Shown: piece by piece, positions 62,272 to 64,000 of the stretch
How positions within the stretch are numbered: position 1 is the first letter of the stretch
Layout of the letters: each line of letters begins with the position of its first letter
Assembly (NCBI GenBank): GCA_028282705.1
Contig: JANQHI010000052.1
Location: forward strand, 62,001-126,000
Origin: Prolixibacteraceae bacterium
Lineage (GTDB): Bacteria > Bacteroidota > Bacteroidia > Bacteroidales > Prolixibacteraceae
DNA length: 64,000 nucleotides
Direction: 5' to 3'
Notes under the pieces: model-generated
Told to the model about the DNA's origin: nothing
Seen by the model: the letters and a program-made list of their open reading frames with translations, nothing else
Database searches by the model: none
Program-made: the position numbers and the translations under genes

Positions 62272-63168
62272 ATGAATGTTACAATAATTGGACTTGGACT
62301 AATTGGTGGTTCCCTGGCAAAAGACCTTAAAAGGACTGGTTTTGCCACCTCCATAACAGGAGTAGACAAAAGTAAAGAAAATGCAGAAGAGGCCTTAAGG
62401 CTAGGGTTTATTGACAAGATCAGTAACCTTGAAGAAGGTATTAAAAATGCAGAACTGGTAATTATAGCTATCCCTGTTGATAAGGTATTAGAGGTCCTAC
62501 CTAAAGTTTTAGGCCTGATCCCTGAAGGGACAACTGTAACAGAAATGGGATCTACAAAACAGGTAATAGTTGAGTCCATTAAAAACCATCCTAAAAGGAA
62601 AAATTTTATTGCAGCCCACCCCATGTCAGGAACGGAAAACTCTGGACCCTCAGCTGCCATAGAAGAACTGTTTAAAGGAAAAATTACCATTATCTGTGAT
62701 CAGGAAGATAGTGGGGCACAACATTTAGCTCTTATAGAAAAAATGTTCCACCTTATTGGGATGGATATTGCCTATATGACTTCTGACGAGCAAGACCTTA
62801 GTACTGCCTTTGTATCCCACCTTCCACATGCTGCAGCTTATGCCCTCGCCAATGCTGTACAGGCAAAAGAAGACAGGAACATAATTTTTGATTTGGCAAG
62901 TGGTGGTTTCCGCTCAACAGTTAGGCTGGCAAAAAGTTCTTCAACCATGTGGCACCCAATTTTCCAGCAAAACAGGGATTATGTTGTGGAATCACTTGAT
63001 GTTTACATAAAACATTTAAAAGAATTCAGGGATAGCATGAAAAATAATGACTTTGATAAACTTATGAAACTCATAAAAAAAGCAAACAAAATAAGAGGCA
63101 TTTTAGATGGTGAAAACCATTTGCTGATCAAGAATAAAGAAACCAATGTAAAACTCTACACTAAATAA
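62272..63168 (+). CDS. tyrA: Prephenate dehydrogenase
   Basis: The protein has 298 residues. The NAD-binding motif is IGLGLIGGSLAKDL; NAELVIIAIPVDK, TEMGSTKQ and AAHPMSGTENSGPSAA are the conserved prephenate-binding loops, and DLSTAFVSHLPHAAAYAL follows. It converts prephenate to 4-hydroxyphenylpyruvate for tyrosine synthesis in the cytosol. It is downstream of the leader peptide and attenuator, and DAHP synthase follows after 2 bp, so both are controlled together. Confidence 0.95.
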   Translation: MNVTIIGLGLIGGSLAKDLKRTGFATSITGVDKSKENAEEALRLGFIDKISNLEEGIKNAELVIIAIPVDKVLEVLPKVLGLIPEGTTVTEMGSTKQVIVESIKNHPKRKNFIAAHPMSGTENSGPSAAIEELFKGKITIICDQEDSGAQHLALIEKMFHLIGMDIAYMTSDEQDLSTAFVSHLPHAAAYALANAVQAKEDRNIIFDLASGGFRSTVRLAKSSSTMWHPIFQQNRDYVVESLDVYIKHLKEFRDSMKNNDFDKLMKLIKKANKIRGILDGENHLLIKNKETNVKLYTK

Positions 63169-63170
63169 TT

Positions 63171-64000
63171 ATGGGAATTCAATTAACAATAAACCCAATA
63201 AAATCATGGCTGCCAACTATTGATAATCCATTATTGATTTCAGGTCCATGTAGTATTGAATCAGAAGAACAGGCAATTGAAACAGCTAAGTTGCTTGCAA
63301 AGGATAAACGTGTTTTTGTTTATCGTGGAGGCTTGTGGAAACCACGCACAAGGCCTGGTTCTTTTGAAGGAGTGGGCTCCATTGGGTTGAAATGGTTACA
63401 ACAAGTAAAGAAAGAAACAGGGCTGCCTGTAGGAACAGAAGTTGCCAATGCCCAACATACTGAAGAAGCATTAAATGCAGGGATAGATGTGTTGTGGATT
63501 GGGGCAAGGTCAACTGCTAGCCCTTTTGTTGTGCAGGAAATTGCTGATGTCCTTAAAGGGTCAAATGCTGTTGTTATGGTAAAAAACCCTGTAAACCCAG
63601 ATGTCCAATTATGGATGGGTGCACTTGAAAGGGTGAACAGGGCAGGTATAAATAACCTGGTAGCCATACACAGGGGCTTTACCCCATTCAGAGATACTGA
63701 ATACAGAAACTACCCAAGCTGGAAAACAGTAATTGAGCTCAGGCGTTTACTACCTAACCTGCCTATAATTTCTGACCCCAGCCATATTGCGGGGAAAAGG
63801 GAATTTTTATTTAAAATTTCACAGAAAGCATTTGACATGGGGCTGGATGGGCTTATGATTGAATCTCATATTGACCCTTCGTGTGCCCTCAGTGATAAAG
63901 ACCAGCAAGTAACCCCTGATGAACTTTCAGCAATACTGGACAGGTTGGTTATTAGGAATGAATCTACTTCAAACCCTCAGTTTGAAAACCAATTGGATAT
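63171..64000 (+). CDS. DAHP synthase, probably bifunctional with chorismate mutase; cut by the window end
   Basis: 276 codons are present and the frame is open to the last base. SGPCSIESEEQA, YRGGLWKPRTRPGSFEG, GTEVANAQHTEEAL, DVLWIGARSTASPF, VKNPVNPDV, SDPSHIAGKREFL and MIESHIDPSCALSD are type I-beta DAHP synthase motifs with the metal-binding Cys, His and Asp. The protein condenses PEP and erythrose 4-phosphate at the first step of the shikimate pathway. Bacteroidota homologues usually carry a C-terminal AroQ chorismate mutase domain, which would lie beyond the edge. Its start is 2 bp after tyrA. Confidence 0.93.
   Translation, partial: MGIQLTINPIKSWLPTIDNPLLISGPCSIESEEQAIETAKLLAKDKRVFVYRGGLWKPRTRPGSFEGVGSIGLKWLQQVKKETGLPVGTEVANAQHTEEALNAGIDVLWIGARSTASPFVVQEIADVLKGSNAVVMVKNPVNPDVQLWMGALERVNRAGINNLVAIHRGFTPFRDTEYRNYPSWKTVIELRRLLPNLPIISDPSHIAGKREFLFKISQKAFDMGLDGLMIESHIDPSCALSDKDQQVTPDELSAILDRLVIRNESTSNPQFENQLD

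Overview
The window looks like the chromosome of a moderately AT-rich member of the Bacteroidota, probably a cytophagalean or a relative. The evidence is: type IX secretion (T9SS) C-terminal sorting domains on two secreted proteins; TAnnTTTG-type -7 promoter boxes and little use of Shine-Dalgarno sites; a Bacteroidota-style sdhCAB (cytochrome b, flavoprotein, iron-sulfur) cluster; DUF4834, DUF2797, head-GIN and Spy/CpxP-like small proteins; ECF sigma genes each followed by a membrane protein; and AGG as a favoured arginine codon.

Layout. 1-8.7 kb: a cut-off glycosyltransferase, then a tightly packed minus-strand surface-polysaccharide operon (YfhO-like membrane protein, GT2, GT4, glucuronyl C5-epimerase-like protein, asparagine synthase). 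8.8-12.7 kb: glycyl-tRNA synthetase, an AlbA_2/HATPase regulator, a stray copy of the glyS 3' end, tRNA-Arg(CCT), and a GIY-YIG gene with palindromes. 12.7-25.5 kb: MBL hydrolase, two head-GIN proteins, Spy-like protein and S41 protease bracketed by an inverted repeat; an SPFH/NfeD/NfeD-LytTR/BtpA operon; DUF1080 lipoprotein; CPBP protease; and an ECF sigma with TPR partner. 25.4-33.7 kb: CHAT-TPR protein and a run of secreted or lipid-anchored proteins. 33.8-38.6 kb: an AAA/DUF4143 ATPase wedged between the sdhB 3' end and a second copy of that end, then sdhBAC. 39-51.6 kb: serine hydrolase, GT39/GT2 pair, Gfo/Idh/MocA oxidoreductase, a tetraheme cytochrome fused to a formylglycine-generating-enzyme-like domain, a membrane-spanning LamG/winged-helix regulator, DUF4834, DUF2797, ilvE. 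51.7-64 kb: a second sigma/membrane-partner/beta-barrel cluster, pepE, an AspT-like transporter, a GH32-like protein with altered catalytic motifs, a T9SS metzincin, and an aromatic amino-acid operon (tyrA and DAHP synthase, cut by the window end).

Two things stand out. (1) The aromatic operon is preceded by a 23-codon reading frame with eight consecutive aromatic codons, a competing hairpin and an intrinsic terminator: a textbook-type transcription attenuator not called by ordinary annotation. (2) At three independent places a single small gene (AlbA_2/HATPase regulator, DUF4143 ATPase, GIY-YIG nuclease) sits between an intact housekeeping gene and a second copy of that gene's end (glyS 3' end, sdhB 3' end, tRNA-Arg 5' end). 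At two of these the orphan end is still followed by a terminator. No integrase or transposase is visible. I infer a recurring way for small genes to enter gene boundaries while regenerating the host gene end, perhaps by endonuclease-promoted gene conversion.

All functional calls rest on reading protein motifs and sequence by eye; no database search was run.
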